Of a stretch of DNA of 64,000 nt, positions 25,774 to 33,595 are shown piece after piece. A program made the position numbers and the translations under genes. Below the pieces are notes generated by a model. It made no database searches, was not told the origin of the DNA, and worked only from the letters and a program-made list of their open reading frames with translations. Position 1 is the first letter of the stretch. Each line of letters starts with the position of its first letter. This DNA comes from JABDBE01 sp049585795. Lineage in GTDB: Bacteria > Acidobacteriota > Terriglobia > Terriglobales > Acidobacteriaceae. Location: NCBI GenBank assembly GCA_049585795.1, contig JBAVAQ010000091.1, positions 1-64,000 of the forward strand, in the 5' to 3' direction.

Positions 25774-25803
25774 ATCATACGCGGCCAAGGCAGGCTGGGG
25801 CAA
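25774..25803 (-). promoter_or_regulatory. pyrR promoter, probably leaderless
   Basis: On the minus strand TTGCCC (25798-25803) is followed after 18 bases by TATGAT (25774-25779). The pyrR ATG begins only nine bases past the -10 box, so transcription would start at or next to the A of the start codon. No Shine-Dalgarno sequence fits in between. Confidence 0.5.
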
Positions 25804-25937
25804 GGCGAAGCTCTGCGAAGTTGCTTGGATTGGCCGGAGCTGCTCACTCCCTTCACGGCGGACCCTCGCTCGGCGCCGACAAAGGCAAGTGGCTGGATCG
25901 ACCGGCCGCAAGTCTCAGCGGACGTCGAGCGTGCCTT

Positions 25938-26336
25938 TCAGTCCTCGGGTGCGACGCCGAGCTGCGCGAAGATGACCAGGTGTCCTGCCGGGTCTTTGAC
26001 CCCGATTTCTTTGGCGCCGTAAAACGTCGTGCGGACCGGCATCGCAACATCAACTCCCTTGAGCGCGCCGATAGTCTCGCCCAGACTTTCCACCTCAACG
26101 TAAAGGAACGATGGGCCCTTGCGGACTTCGGAGGAAAATGTCGTTATGTCTTTCTCGGCGCTGGCGTAGGTCTGGTACATCAACTCAACCGGACCTTTCT
26201 GTAGGATCGCAAAGCTCAATTGATTTCCATCGGGCACATCGATAGTTTTCTCGAAGCCAAGCCGTTCGATCCAGAATGTCAGGCAGGGCTCGATCTCTTC
26301 CGCGAACAGGATCGGCGTCAATTTTTTCACAGCCAT
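25938..26336 (-). CDS. VOC-family (glyoxalase/bleomycin-resistance-like) protein
   Basis: 132 residues with the betaalphabetabetabeta VOC pattern: LTPILFAEEIEPCLTFWIERLGFEKTI at the start and IGVKDPAGHLVIFAQ at the end. Usual metal ligands are incomplete (E in VYVEVES-like strand, none obvious in the first strand), so it may bind ligand without metal. Divergent from the HhH-padR pair, with a palindromic operator between them, so control by that PadR protein is likely. Confidence 0.82.
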   Translation of the reverse strand: MAVKKLTPILFAEEIEPCLTFWIERLGFEKTIDVPDGNQLSFAILQKGPVELMYQTYASAEKDITTFSSEVRKGPSFLYVEVESLGETIGALKGVDVAMPVRTTFYGAKEIGVKDPAGHLVIFAQLGVAPED

Positions 26337-26421
26337 GAGGTCCCCCCTTTTTGTTCATTAGGTTGCACGAAGGCGCAGCGACGAAGCATCATCAGCACGG
26401 TATGGATTCTTATTTTCTCCC

Positions 26422-26453
26422 TTGCAATCCATACTAGTCTTGTTTAGACTAGT
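26422..26453 (+). promoter_or_regulatory. Promoter overlapped by a perfect 8-base inverted repeat (probable PadR operator)
   Basis: TTGCAA (26422-26427) and TAGACT (26445-26450) are spaced by 17 bases and point towards the HhH-padR genes. An inverted repeat ACTAGTCT (26433-26440) / AGACTAGT (26446-26453) with a five-base centre covers the spacer and the -10 box. On the other strand the same site holds a TAGTAT (26431-26436) that could be the -10 of the VOC gene. One bound dimer could thus block both directions. Confidence 0.55.
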
Positions 26454-26526
26454 AAGTCTATGAAATTCGTGGGGCGGATGTCAAGTAGGGAATTGAATAC
26501 TGCAAAATTGGTTCAAGGAGTGGTTT

Positions 26527-26811
26527 ATGCGCACGGAAGAACGTAAGCTACGAGACTTGGTTTCGATTGGACCGGCCATGTTGCGCGATTTCGAACTGCT
26601 CGGCGTTGGCAGTGTGACCCAGCTTTCCCGGCAAAACCCGGACAAGCTTTATGAGAAGCTATGCCGAATCACGGAGCAACCGGTTGACATCTGTTGCCTC
26701 GACGTTTTTCGGGCGGCGGTGGCGCAAGCTAGAAACCCAAGGTTGCCAGCAGCGCAATGCCCATGGTGGTATTGGAGCCGCCGGCGGAAGGCACGCGATG
26801 GCCGCCGCTGA
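26527..26811 (+). CDS. Small helix-hairpin-helix protein (Cdd1/pathogenicity-locus family)
   Basis: 94 residues. RKLRDLVSIGPAMLRDFELLGVGSV is a helix-hairpin-helix opening (usually PGIGPAxAxxLxxLGI). The following dPekLYekLC, VDICCLDVFRAAVAQA and the terminal PWWYWSRRRK match the Cdd1-like family, whose molecular role is not established. The gene overlaps the start of padR by 14 bases, so the two are translationally linked. It is preceded by the palindromic operator. Confidence 0.75.
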   Translation: MRTEERKLRDLVSIGPAMLRDFELLGVGSVTQLSRQNPDKLYEKLCRITEQPVDICCLDVFRAAVAQARNPRLPAAQCPWWYWSRRRKARDGRR

Positions 26812-27403
26812 GAAGCGTGCACTGACAACGCCCGACCTGGTTCTGTTGAGTTTGCTCGCCGAACGTCCGATGCACGGATACGAGGCGAATTCGGAATTGG
26901 AACGTCGACAAGTGCGGGATTGGGCTGGCATTTCACGGCCACAGGTGTACTACTCTCTGGAAAAGCTCTCTCGTTTGGGACTGGTTCGGGCGACCGAGAG
27001 TGACGAGCCCCAGGGGGGGCCGGAACGGCGGGTGTTTGTGACTGCGGCGAGGGGCCGGGCAGCCCTGGCCGATGCTCTTGAGCGAGAAGACTGGACCACA
27101 CACCGTGATCGGCCGCCATTTCTTACCTGGATTGCGCTGTCGTGGCAGGCCCGGCCAGGAGTTTTTCAACGGCAACTGGAGCGGCGGCGGGAGTTTCTGG
27201 AGAGAGAACTGGCTCGCGAGGAGGCCACACTCCGTGCGATTCGAAAAGAGGTGGGCCACCGTTTCCACGAGGCTGTGTGGATGGTCACCCTGATCATTCA
27301 ACAATTCCGGCAGGAGTTGAAATGGTTGGGCAAACTGTATCGAGAGATTCATCGGCGAGCAGATGCCCGGCATGTGGCGGGTATTGGGACGGATCGCGGG
27401 TAA
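26798..27403 (+). CDS. PadR-family transcriptional regulator
   Basis: ATG at 26798 gives 201 residues. The winged helix covers about residues 9-85: LVLLSLLAERPMHGYEANSEL, SRPQVYYSLEKLSRLGLV, then the wing. A C-terminal coiled region (RQLERRREFLERELAREEATLRAIRKE) is the PadR dimerisation helix of the longer (PadR-s2/AphA-like) type. The HhH gene upstream overlaps it. Probably a repressor of its own operon and of the divergent VOC gene through the palindrome at 26433-26453, in response to a small phenolic or drug-like ligand; the ligand is inference. Confidence 0.88.
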   Translation: MAAAEKRALTTPDLVLLSLLAERPMHGYEANSELERRQVRDWAGISRPQVYYSLEKLSRLGLVRATESDEPQGGPERRVFVTAARGRAALADALEREDWTTHRDRPPFLTWIALSWQARPGVFQRQLERRREFLERELAREEATLRAIRKEVGHRFHEAVWMVTLIIQQFRQELKWLGKLYREIHRRADARHVAGIGTDRG

Positions 27404-27488
27404 GAAGGTTTTCTCCAGGTTGGAGAATGCGCTGCGGAGATTTGCTCTCCCCGAACGGGCGCAATCGCCGCCCCAGTCCACCCGAGCT

Positions 27489-28133
27489 TTATGGGCGTTC
27501 TTTGCGGTACAACAGGAACGCTGCCAGCGCGCCTCCCGCACTGGAGAAAATCACGAACCCTACCAGCGTCATCAAGAGGGCGAGAATCATGATGAAGGTA
27601 AAGCCATCCGGCGTGTTAAAGAGATCGAGAACCTGTTGCACCCGCGGATCTGAGCTATGAGCGGCACTTTGCTGAAGGTAGATCAGAAAGGCATCGTGGA
27701 TCTGTTTTCCAGAGCGGAAAGCCGCCCACAGGGCGAGAATAGCGGCGAGGATACCGAATCCCAGCCCGCCGGTGAGCGCGCCCAACCGTGCTCCCATGCC
27801 CGTCGTGAAATGAGTCAGAGGACAACGCCGCCGGTAAAGGACCACAGACAGAAACCCAGCGGTCAGCATGCCCAGCCCAGTAGACTTGCTGATGACGATT
27901 ATGAAAATGCCTGCCACCAACGCAATTCCAGCCGAGGGCAAAGCCCGATGCCATTCCACTCCGGACTGTAGCGCTAGCGTGTAGGGAGCAGATGTCTCAA
28001 GCGTCCCATCCGGCGTGGCCACGGGAGCGAGCGAGGTAGATCCGGCGACCCGAATTTGAGGGGCGTTGCACCGCGGACAAAACGGCGTGCCATCCTCGAC
28101 ACCCGCGCCACATTTGTAACAGGGATGCTCCAC
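27489..28133 (-). CDS. Zinc-ribbon membrane protein of unknown function
   Basis: 214 residues. The N-terminus is a zinc ribbon (CYKCGAGVEDGTPFCPRCNAP), followed by a linker to about residue 60 and four hydrophobic segments (ALVAGIFIIVIS, MLTAGFLSVVLY, LGFGILAAILALWAAF, FIMILALLMTLVGFVIFSSAGG). The design, one soluble zinc ribbon plus a small membrane domain, is frequent in this kind of genome but has no known function. The zinc ribbon resembles that of the kinase at 446-3194. Confidence 0.65.
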   Translation of the reverse strand: MEHPCYKCGAGVEDGTPFCPRCNAPQIRVAGSTSLAPVATPDGTLETSAPYTLALQSGVEWHRALPSAGIALVAGIFIIVISKSTGLGMLTAGFLSVVLYRRRCPLTHFTTGMGARLGALTGGLGFGILAAILALWAAFRSGKQIHDAFLIYLQQSAAHSSDPRVQQVLDLFNTPDGFTFIMILALLMTLVGFVIFSSAGGALAAFLLYRKERP

Positions 28134-28228
28134 TGAATTTCAAGGTACAGCAGAGCCTGGCGGTTCGCAAGAAACAGCGGCAGCCTGCACGGGCGGGGAC
28201 GCCCATCGGCCATTCAACACTTGAACTC

Positions 28229-28825
28229 TCAAATATCGCCTTGCTTGCCGAGGACTCGCACCCAGACGATGGCGAAGTCGGAGCCCTTACCTTCGGGATC
28301 GACGGAAACGATGTGCTGGTTGTCATCGGTGCCGGCTTTCAGTTCCACCGTGTTGCCGCTGTCCTCGTCGCACTTCAACTTGCCGCCCACAACGATGCCT
28401 TTCTTGCCTCCAATCACAGAGCCGTCGTCTTTGAAGCTACTGCTGCTATGGCATTGCACGATGTTGCCGTATTTCTTCAACTGGTTCTGGTAGAAAGCGA
28501 TGATTTTGTAAGGCGGATCGTCCGAATCGTACTCGAGGGCTACCACCTTCAAGCCATAACCGAATGCGGACAAGTTGACGTTGGCACTCTTTGCGTCGCC
28601 ATCTTTCTTCGGTTTCAGCCGGGCGCCGGGATAGACCGGCAGACCGGCGTCGTGAGCGTCGGCATTCTCATCAACGTGGATTCCGCCGACCGGAGTGCTG
28701 ATATCAACTTTGCTGTTGCCCTCGTCGCCATGATCTTTGACGTTGACGCTGCATGCGGCCAAGAGCCCAAGCGCAGCTAGGATCGCAACCATTGGAATGC
28801 TGCTAATTGCTTTGCGGATACGCAT
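28229..28825 (-). CDS. Putative lipoprotein, unknown function
   Basis: 198 residues with a lipoprotein signal (MVAILAALGLLAACS; lipobox LAAC). A central segment GLPVYPGARLKPKK followed by VVALEYDSDDPPYKIIAFYQNQLKKYG is typical of small acidobacterial lipoproteins in which a short beta domain precedes a helix-strand unit. Function unknown. Its first 23 bases overlap the end of the GH3 gene, so the two are probably translated from one mRNA. Confidence 0.7.
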   Translation of the reverse strand: MRIRKAISSIPMVAILAALGLLAACSVNVKDHGDEGNSKVDISTPVGGIHVDENADAHDAGLPVYPGARLKPKKDGDAKSANVNLSAFGYGLKVVALEYDSDDPPYKIIAFYQNQLKKYGNIVQCHSSSSFKDDGSVIGGKKGIVVGGKLKCDEDSGNTVELKAGTDDNQHIVSVDPEGKGSDFAIVWVRVLGKQGDI

Positions 28826-30704
28826 GTCGGGAACCTCCTTGCGCGATCTGTGCGGGACGCTGGATCCCTGTGCCGCTCTGCGCGATATCAGGGATGCTGA
28901 CTGGAAGGTGTCCGCGGATTGGAATCTCTTCGAACAACGCTTTTATGACGCTGATTTCTGAAACCGTTGCGTTGGAAAACGCGCAAAGATAATTTTGGAT
29001 TGTCGGAAAATCCTGCGCGAGATATGGATTGCCCATGGCAAGCACGGCGGTTTTCGCTGCCGCGTGATCCAGCACTTTTTGCAACAGGGCTCCGCTCGCA
29101 TCCGACAGGCCCACTGAATTGGTCACACCGTTGGTACCTTTCATCACTCTCCCCGCTACTGGAACTTCATACACCGCCGCAATTACGGATTTCGCGTTGT
29201 CCACCGCCGTCAATACATTACCCGTCATCGCACTGGCGACGCGGGGATCGATGTAAATGACATTGGCGTCCGGCACGCGCTCACGCAGTTGGCGCTCCAA
29301 TGCGCGTCCAGCTTCGGTGCGCATGTCGTCGGAGAATATTATGGCGACCACGTCGTCACGCACTTCTTCCACTCTCTGATACGGAAGAGCCGCGGCAGAG
29401 GTTCCCGATGACTTCAGCGGTAGCAGCTTGCTGTTATCGCGGACCAGGGTGATGGAGTCATCCGCGATTTGCTGCCCGAGGGCTAGATTTTCGGGCTTGC
29501 CAACCACGGTGGAGAGCGCCTCAATATTCACGAACCGCGCTTTGTGAAGGCTTAGCGAAGCCTTTGCTTTCAATATTTTGAGCACAGAATTATCGAGTTG
29601 CGCATCGGAAATCTCGCCACTACGCACGGCTTCGAGCATGGCTCCGTAGGATGCATCGAGGTCGGCGGGGATGAGCAGTACGTCGTTGCCGGCCTTGAAG
29701 GCATCGACCGCCGCTCGGCCGATGTGAGCGCCATAAAGACGGGTGAGGCCGGCCATATCAAGGGCGTCGGTTACGATGATTCCCTTAAACCCGAGCTGGT
29801 TCTTGAGCAGGCCCGTCACGATTGCGGGTGAAGTCGTTGCTACATGGTTGGGATCAGGGTCGAGCGCGGGGACGGAAACATGGGCCACCATAACCGAATC
29901 CACGCCAGCCGCAATTGCCCGCTGAAACGGTGGAAGCTCGACGGACCTGAGGCGCGCCATGTCGCCAGTCACCTGGGCCACGCCCAGATGAGAATCGGTC
30001 GCGGTGTCGCCGTGGCCGGGGAAATGTTTGACCGTGGTCATCATTCCGTTGGCTCGGGCTCCGCGGATGTACGCCGTAACGAGATCGCCAACCTGCTGCG
30101 GATCTTCGCCAAACGAACGGGTATTGATAATCGGGTTGGCAGGATTCGAGTTGACGTCGGCATCGGGAAAGAAATTCCAGTGCACGCCGATGGCGCGAGC
30201 CTCCTGCGCCGTGATCCGGCCGAAGGCTTCGGCATAGTCCAATTTACCTGCAGCTCCGAATGCCATGGCATGCGGGAATTCGGTGGCACCGCGCAAGCGC
30301 ATAGTGAGGCCGCGCTCGAAATCCGCGGCAATCAGTAGCGGCAGTTTTGAATCCTGTTGCAGACGGTTAAGCAGTTCGGCGGCCTCGTAAGGCTGGCTCC
30401 GGTAGAGAAAAGGCGGGTCCCAAGGAACAGTCATGCAAAGTCCGCCAACATGGTATTTGCGGATATTGTCGCGGAGTTGCAAATACTCGGGCGCCTCGAC
30501 GTTCAGAAATTTAGCACGCACCCAGATCACAAAAAGCTGTCCGACTTTTTCTTCGGTCGAAAGTTTGCGCAGCGTCTTCTCCGCCCATTTTTCTCCTTCA
30601 CGATCGAGATGGATGGGACCGGATTGCTGGTATTTCTCTTTGGCGAGAGAAGAGCACACGAGGATACAGAGAACGACGCACAGCAAGCCAACCTGTCGGC
30701 GCAT
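28803..30704 (-). CDS. Glycoside hydrolase family 3 (NagZ-like beta-N-acetylhexosaminidase), exported
   Basis: ATG at 30704 begins a signal peptide (GLLCVVLCILVCSSLA); a start at 30827 would add a non-signal leader. The 633-residue protein has the GH3 TIM barrel with the NagZ-type acid/base loop KHFPGHGDTATDSH and the nucleophile Asp in IIVTDALDMAGL. The C-terminal part is the second alpha/beta domain (residues about 400-620). It lacks the longer fibronectin-type tail of glucosidases. It likely removes N-acetylglucosamine from peptidoglycan fragments or chitin-derived sugars. Confidence 0.88.
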   Translation of the reverse strand: MRRQVGLLCVVLCILVCSSLAKEKYQQSGPIHLDREGEKWAEKTLRKLSTEEKVGQLFVIWVRAKFLNVEAPEYLQLRDNIRKYHVGGLCMTVPWDPPFLYRSQPYEAAELLNRLQQDSKLPLLIAADFERGLTMRLRGATEFPHAMAFGAAGKLDYAEAFGRITAQEARAIGVHWNFFPDADVNSNPANPIINTRSFGEDPQQVGDLVTAYIRGARANGMMTTVKHFPGHGDTATDSHLGVAQVTGDMARLRSVELPPFQRAIAAGVDSVMVAHVSVPALDPDPNHVATTSPAIVTGLLKNQLGFKGIIVTDALDMAGLTRLYGAHIGRAAVDAFKAGNDVLLIPADLDASYGAMLEAVRSGEISDAQLDNSVLKILKAKASLSLHKARFVNIEALSTVVGKPENLALGQQIADDSITLVRDNSKLLPLKSSGTSAAALPYQRVEEVRDDVVAIIFSDDMRTEAGRALERQLRERVPDANVIYIDPRVASAMTGNVLTAVDNAKSVIAAVYEVPVAGRVMKGTNGVTNSVGLSDASGALLQKVLDHAAAKTAVLAMGNPYLAQDFPTIQNYLCAFSNATVSEISVIKALFEEIPIRGHLPVSIPDIAQSGTGIQRPAQIAQGGSRHAYPQSN

Positions 30705-30779
30705 GAGCAGACCATAGCACGGGATTGGGCTTCCAGTCTCAGGCGCCGCCAGGAGGCTCGCGGATATACTTGTTCCGCG

Positions 30780-31340
30780 ATGCCTGTAATCGTCTCCATG
30801 CTCCGTGGCGTCAATCTTTTGAGCCACAACCGGATCAAGATGGAAGCACTGCGGTCGCTCTATGAATCACTCGGACTGCGGGACGCGCAAACCTACGTCG
30901 TGAGCGGCAACGTGGTTTTTCGGACCAAGGCGCACAATCTTACCGCACTGGCGAAGCGGATTGAAAACGCGATCGAGCGCAATTTCGGTTTCCGCCCCCG
31001 GGTCATACTTCGCACCACTTCCGAACTCAAAGACGTGGTTGCAAGAAATCCATTCCGAACCCGGGGCGGTATCGAGCCCAGCAAATTTCTGGTGATGTTC
31101 CTTGAGAGCCACCCGGCTGCCGAGGCGCTGGAGCAGGTCCTCAAGATTAAGGCGGACCCCGAGGAACTGTTTATCGATGGCCGTGAAGTCTACATCTATT
31201 TTCCCAATGGGATGGCGCGCCCGAAACTTTCGTGGGTTGCCGTCGAGAAAAAGCTTAAGATTGCTGGCACCGGGAGAAACTGGAACAGCGTGACCAAGTT
31301 GCTGGAGATTGCTGAGGCGCTGGAGAGGGTGGAAACGTAG
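30780..31340 (+). CDS. DUF1697 domain-containing protein
   Basis: ATG at 30780 starts 186 residues that match DUF1697 throughout: VIVSMLRGVNLLSHNRIKMEAL, LGLRDAQTYVVSGNVVFRT, then VVARNPF, and near the end RNWNSVTKLLEIAE. The family is cytoplasmic and of unknown function. The 5' end lies close to and divergent from the GH3 gene (75 bases). It ends four bases before miaA, convergent. Confidence 0.88.
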   Translation: MPVIVSMLRGVNLLSHNRIKMEALRSLYESLGLRDAQTYVVSGNVVFRTKAHNLTALAKRIENAIERNFGFRPRVILRTTSELKDVVARNPFRTRGGIEPSKFLVMFLESHPAAEALEQVLKIKADPEELFIDGREVYIYFPNGMARPKLSWVAVEKKLKIAGTGRNWNSVTKLLEIAEALERVET

Positions 31341-31344
31341 CTAG

Positions 31345-32271
31345 CTACGTTTCTACGGCTAGGGCTGCGGCTTTCTGCTGGATTACTGGGTCGTCGCCGA
31401 AGCCGTCCAGCCACCGCACGTCGGGCTCGCGGCGGAACCAGGTCATCTGGCGCTTGGCGTAGTTGCGATGCGCTTGCCGCGCGGCTTGCAAGGCGGTCTT
31501 AGGGTCGATTTCACCGCGCAGCAGTTGCACTGCTTGCTTGTATCCCAACGAGGCAAGCGGGCGCGCCGCGTCACCATATTTTGCCAGCAGATGTTTCGTT
31601 TCTTCCACCAATCCCGACTCGAACATATGTTCCGCGCGTTGATTGATGCGGGCGTAAAGAGCATCGCGCTCGGGATTCAGGCCGAGACGCAAGATTCGAA
31701 AACCGGTCAGGGGATCGCGGCCTTGCTTCCACATCTCAGTCATCTTTCGTCGCGACGACAGGCAAACTTCAATGGCCCGGATGAGCTTGGGGAGGTCATT
31801 GGCATGGATCTTTGCGGCGGCAACGGGATCGAGACGATGTAAAACGCGATGCAGGTGGGTTGCACCATTTTGTTCCGCACGCTGGCGCAGCCTTTCGCGC
31901 AGTTCTTCCGAACGCGGAGGGCCGGGAAAAAGGCCGTCGAGCAGGGCGCGAAGATAAAGCCCGGTTCCTCCGACCACGATTGGCGGATTTCCATGAGACT
32001 TAATTTCTGCGAGCGCGTGTCTTGCCAGCCGCGCGTACTCGCCAGCAGTGATGTAGCCGGTAGGATCTATGCAATCGAGCAGGTGATGTGGAGCACGCGC
32101 GCGCTGGGCGGCACTCGGTTTTGCGGTTCCGATTTCAAATTCACGATACATGGCCACCGAGTCGCAATTCACGATTTCGCCGCGAAAGCGCTCGGCGAGA
32201 GCCACGGAAAGCGTGGTCTTTCCGCTGGCCGTCGGACCTAAGATCACAAGCAGCAGCGGATCGCGAACCAC
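31345..32271 (-). CDS. miaA: tRNA dimethylallyltransferase
   Basis: 308 residues. P-loop GPTASGKTTLSVALAERF, DSVAMYREFEIGTAKP and VGGTGLYLRALLDGLFPGPP are MiaA signatures; QAHRNYAKRQMTWFRRE is the tRNA-binding end. It adds a dimethylallyl group to A37 of tRNAs that read codons starting with U. A short membrane-protein frame lies three bases upstream on the same strand. No hfq follows. Confidence 0.95.
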   Translation of the reverse strand: MVRDPLLLVILGPTASGKTTLSVALAERFRGEIVNCDSVAMYREFEIGTAKPSAAQRARAPHHLLDCIDPTGYITAGEYARLARHALAEIKSHGNPPIVVGGTGLYLRALLDGLFPGPPRSEELRERLRQRAEQNGATHLHRVLHRLDPVAAAKIHANDLPKLIRAIEVCLSSRRKMTEMWKQGRDPLTGFRILRLGLNPERDALYARINQRAEHMFESGLVEETKHLLAKYGDAARPLASLGYKQAVQLLRGEIDPKTALQAARQAHRNYAKRQMTWFRREPDVRWLDGFGDDPVIQQKAAALAVET

Positions 32272-32273
32272 GT

Positions 32274-32456
32274 TCAGCGTGCGCCCCAGGGAATATGGTG
32301 CCAGTAGCGGACGAGGGTGAGGATCAGGATCAACGCCGCGATCACCAGCAGTCCCGTGGCTTCCAGGGTATATATTTGCGGGGTGCGATGATGCTGGGAT
32401 GAAGGATGGTCCGGCGGATGTGTGTCCGGCTGTCGTTTTGCTCCCGCCGCGGGCAT
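32274..32456 (-). CDS. Small single-pass membrane protein
   Basis: About 60 residues from ATG at 32456 (GTG at 32462 possible). A polar, His/Pro-rich N-terminus (HPPDHPSSQHHRTPQ) precedes one hydrophobic helix (LEATGLLVIAALILILTLV) and ends RYWHHIPWGAR. It sits three bases before miaA, which argues for co-translation. I do not recognise a family. Moderate confidence that it is real. Confidence 0.5.
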   Translation of the reverse strand: MPAAGAKRQPDTHPPDHPSSQHHRTPQIYTLEATGLLVIAALILILTLVRYWHHIPWGAR

Positions 32457-32600
32457 GACCACATTGTAGCGCCGGAAGCGGACGGCATCTCTGGATTTTG
32501 GCGCAGCTTCCTGACTTTCATGGAACCGGGGTGACCTTGGCTGCGTACCATCGTCTAACGCTGCGGTGGGATTGCGTCCACTCGGCCTCTGGAGAAATCT

Positions 32601-33398
32601 ATGAAAACTTTTGCCTTGTTCGCATTAGGGGTTTGTCTGGCGGCGGCCCCGTTAGCCCGCGCGGACGAGTGGTCCAAAACTTACACGATTACGGGGAAAC
32701 CCGAACTCCGGGTGGAAACTTCCGACGCCAACATCCATGTGGATACGTGGGACCAGAAAACCATTGAAGCTCGCGTCACCTCCCAACATTACAAGATTGG
32801 CGAACACGGCCTCAAGATCGAGGAACATCAGTCCGGGGACTCAGTCGAGCTGCAAATTCATTTTCCCCACGAGGTGCATATTATTAACTTCAATTTTCAC
32901 GAGTATCAGGTGGACATTGAGATCCATATGCCGCGAGAAGGACGCGTCAATCTGCATACTGGAGACGGCGCCATCCGCCTGACAAATCTGAAGGGTGAAA
33001 TGGACCTGCAGACTGGCGACGGCCATCAGGATATTGACGCCGTGGATGGGACGTTGCGCGCGCGTGCCGGAGACGGCCACATTACAGCCGCTGGACGATT
33101 CGACGCGCTCGAACTGACCACCGGAGATGGCCATATTGAGGCTCGCGCGTTGTCTGGTTCCACCGTTGCTTCGAGTTGGACTCTTCACACCGGGGATGGA
33201 AGCGTGACTCTCGAGCTGCCGGCGAACTTTGCTGCCGACGTAGATCTGCACACAGGCGATGGTCACATTGAAGCGGACATTCCGGTCGCTGTTGAAGGAC
33301 GCCTGGGCGACAAAAATATTCACGGGAAAATCAATGGCGGAGGAAACCTGATCACGGTTCATACCGGAGACGGTTCGATCCGGCTGCAGAAGTCGTAG
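32601..33398 (+). CDS. Exported DUF4097-like beta-repeat protein (TGDG repeats)
   Basis: 265 residues with signal peptide TFALFALGVCLAAAPLARA. After LRVETSDANIHVDTWD (DUF4097 start) the chain builds a regular series of strands whose turns read TGDG or AGDG: HTGDGAI, QTGDGHQ, RAGDGHI, TTGDGHI, HTGDGSV, HTGDGHI and HTGDGSI, roughly 20-25 residues apart. This predicts a small beta-solenoid with glycine-aspartate turns. Function unknown; the family is common in envelopes of soil bacteria. The start has weak upstream purines (GGAGAAATCT). Confidence 0.8.
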   Translation: MKTFALFALGVCLAAAPLARADEWSKTYTITGKPELRVETSDANIHVDTWDQKTIEARVTSQHYKIGEHGLKIEEHQSGDSVELQIHFPHEVHIINFNFHEYQVDIEIHMPREGRVNLHTGDGAIRLTNLKGEMDLQTGDGHQDIDAVDGTLRARAGDGHITAAGRFDALELTTGDGHIEARALSGSTVASSWTLHTGDGSVTLELPANFAADVDLHTGDGHIEADIPVAVEGRLGDKNIHGKINGGGNLITVHTGDGSIRLQKS

Positions 33399-33595
33399 AG
33401 CGGCTATCAACTTTCAGCACTCAGCTTTTACCTTCGGCTTTTGGCTTTCGGCCTCGCGCTCGCCGCCTGCGACCTTCAGCAGGGTTTTTCGCCGTACTCT
33501 TCTTGTGAGATGATTTCTTTTGAGCACGGGCTTCGGAGGTCCGTTGGCTCCCAAAACCGCGCTCGACAACTCTCGATTCCTGCTAGGGAAAATAA

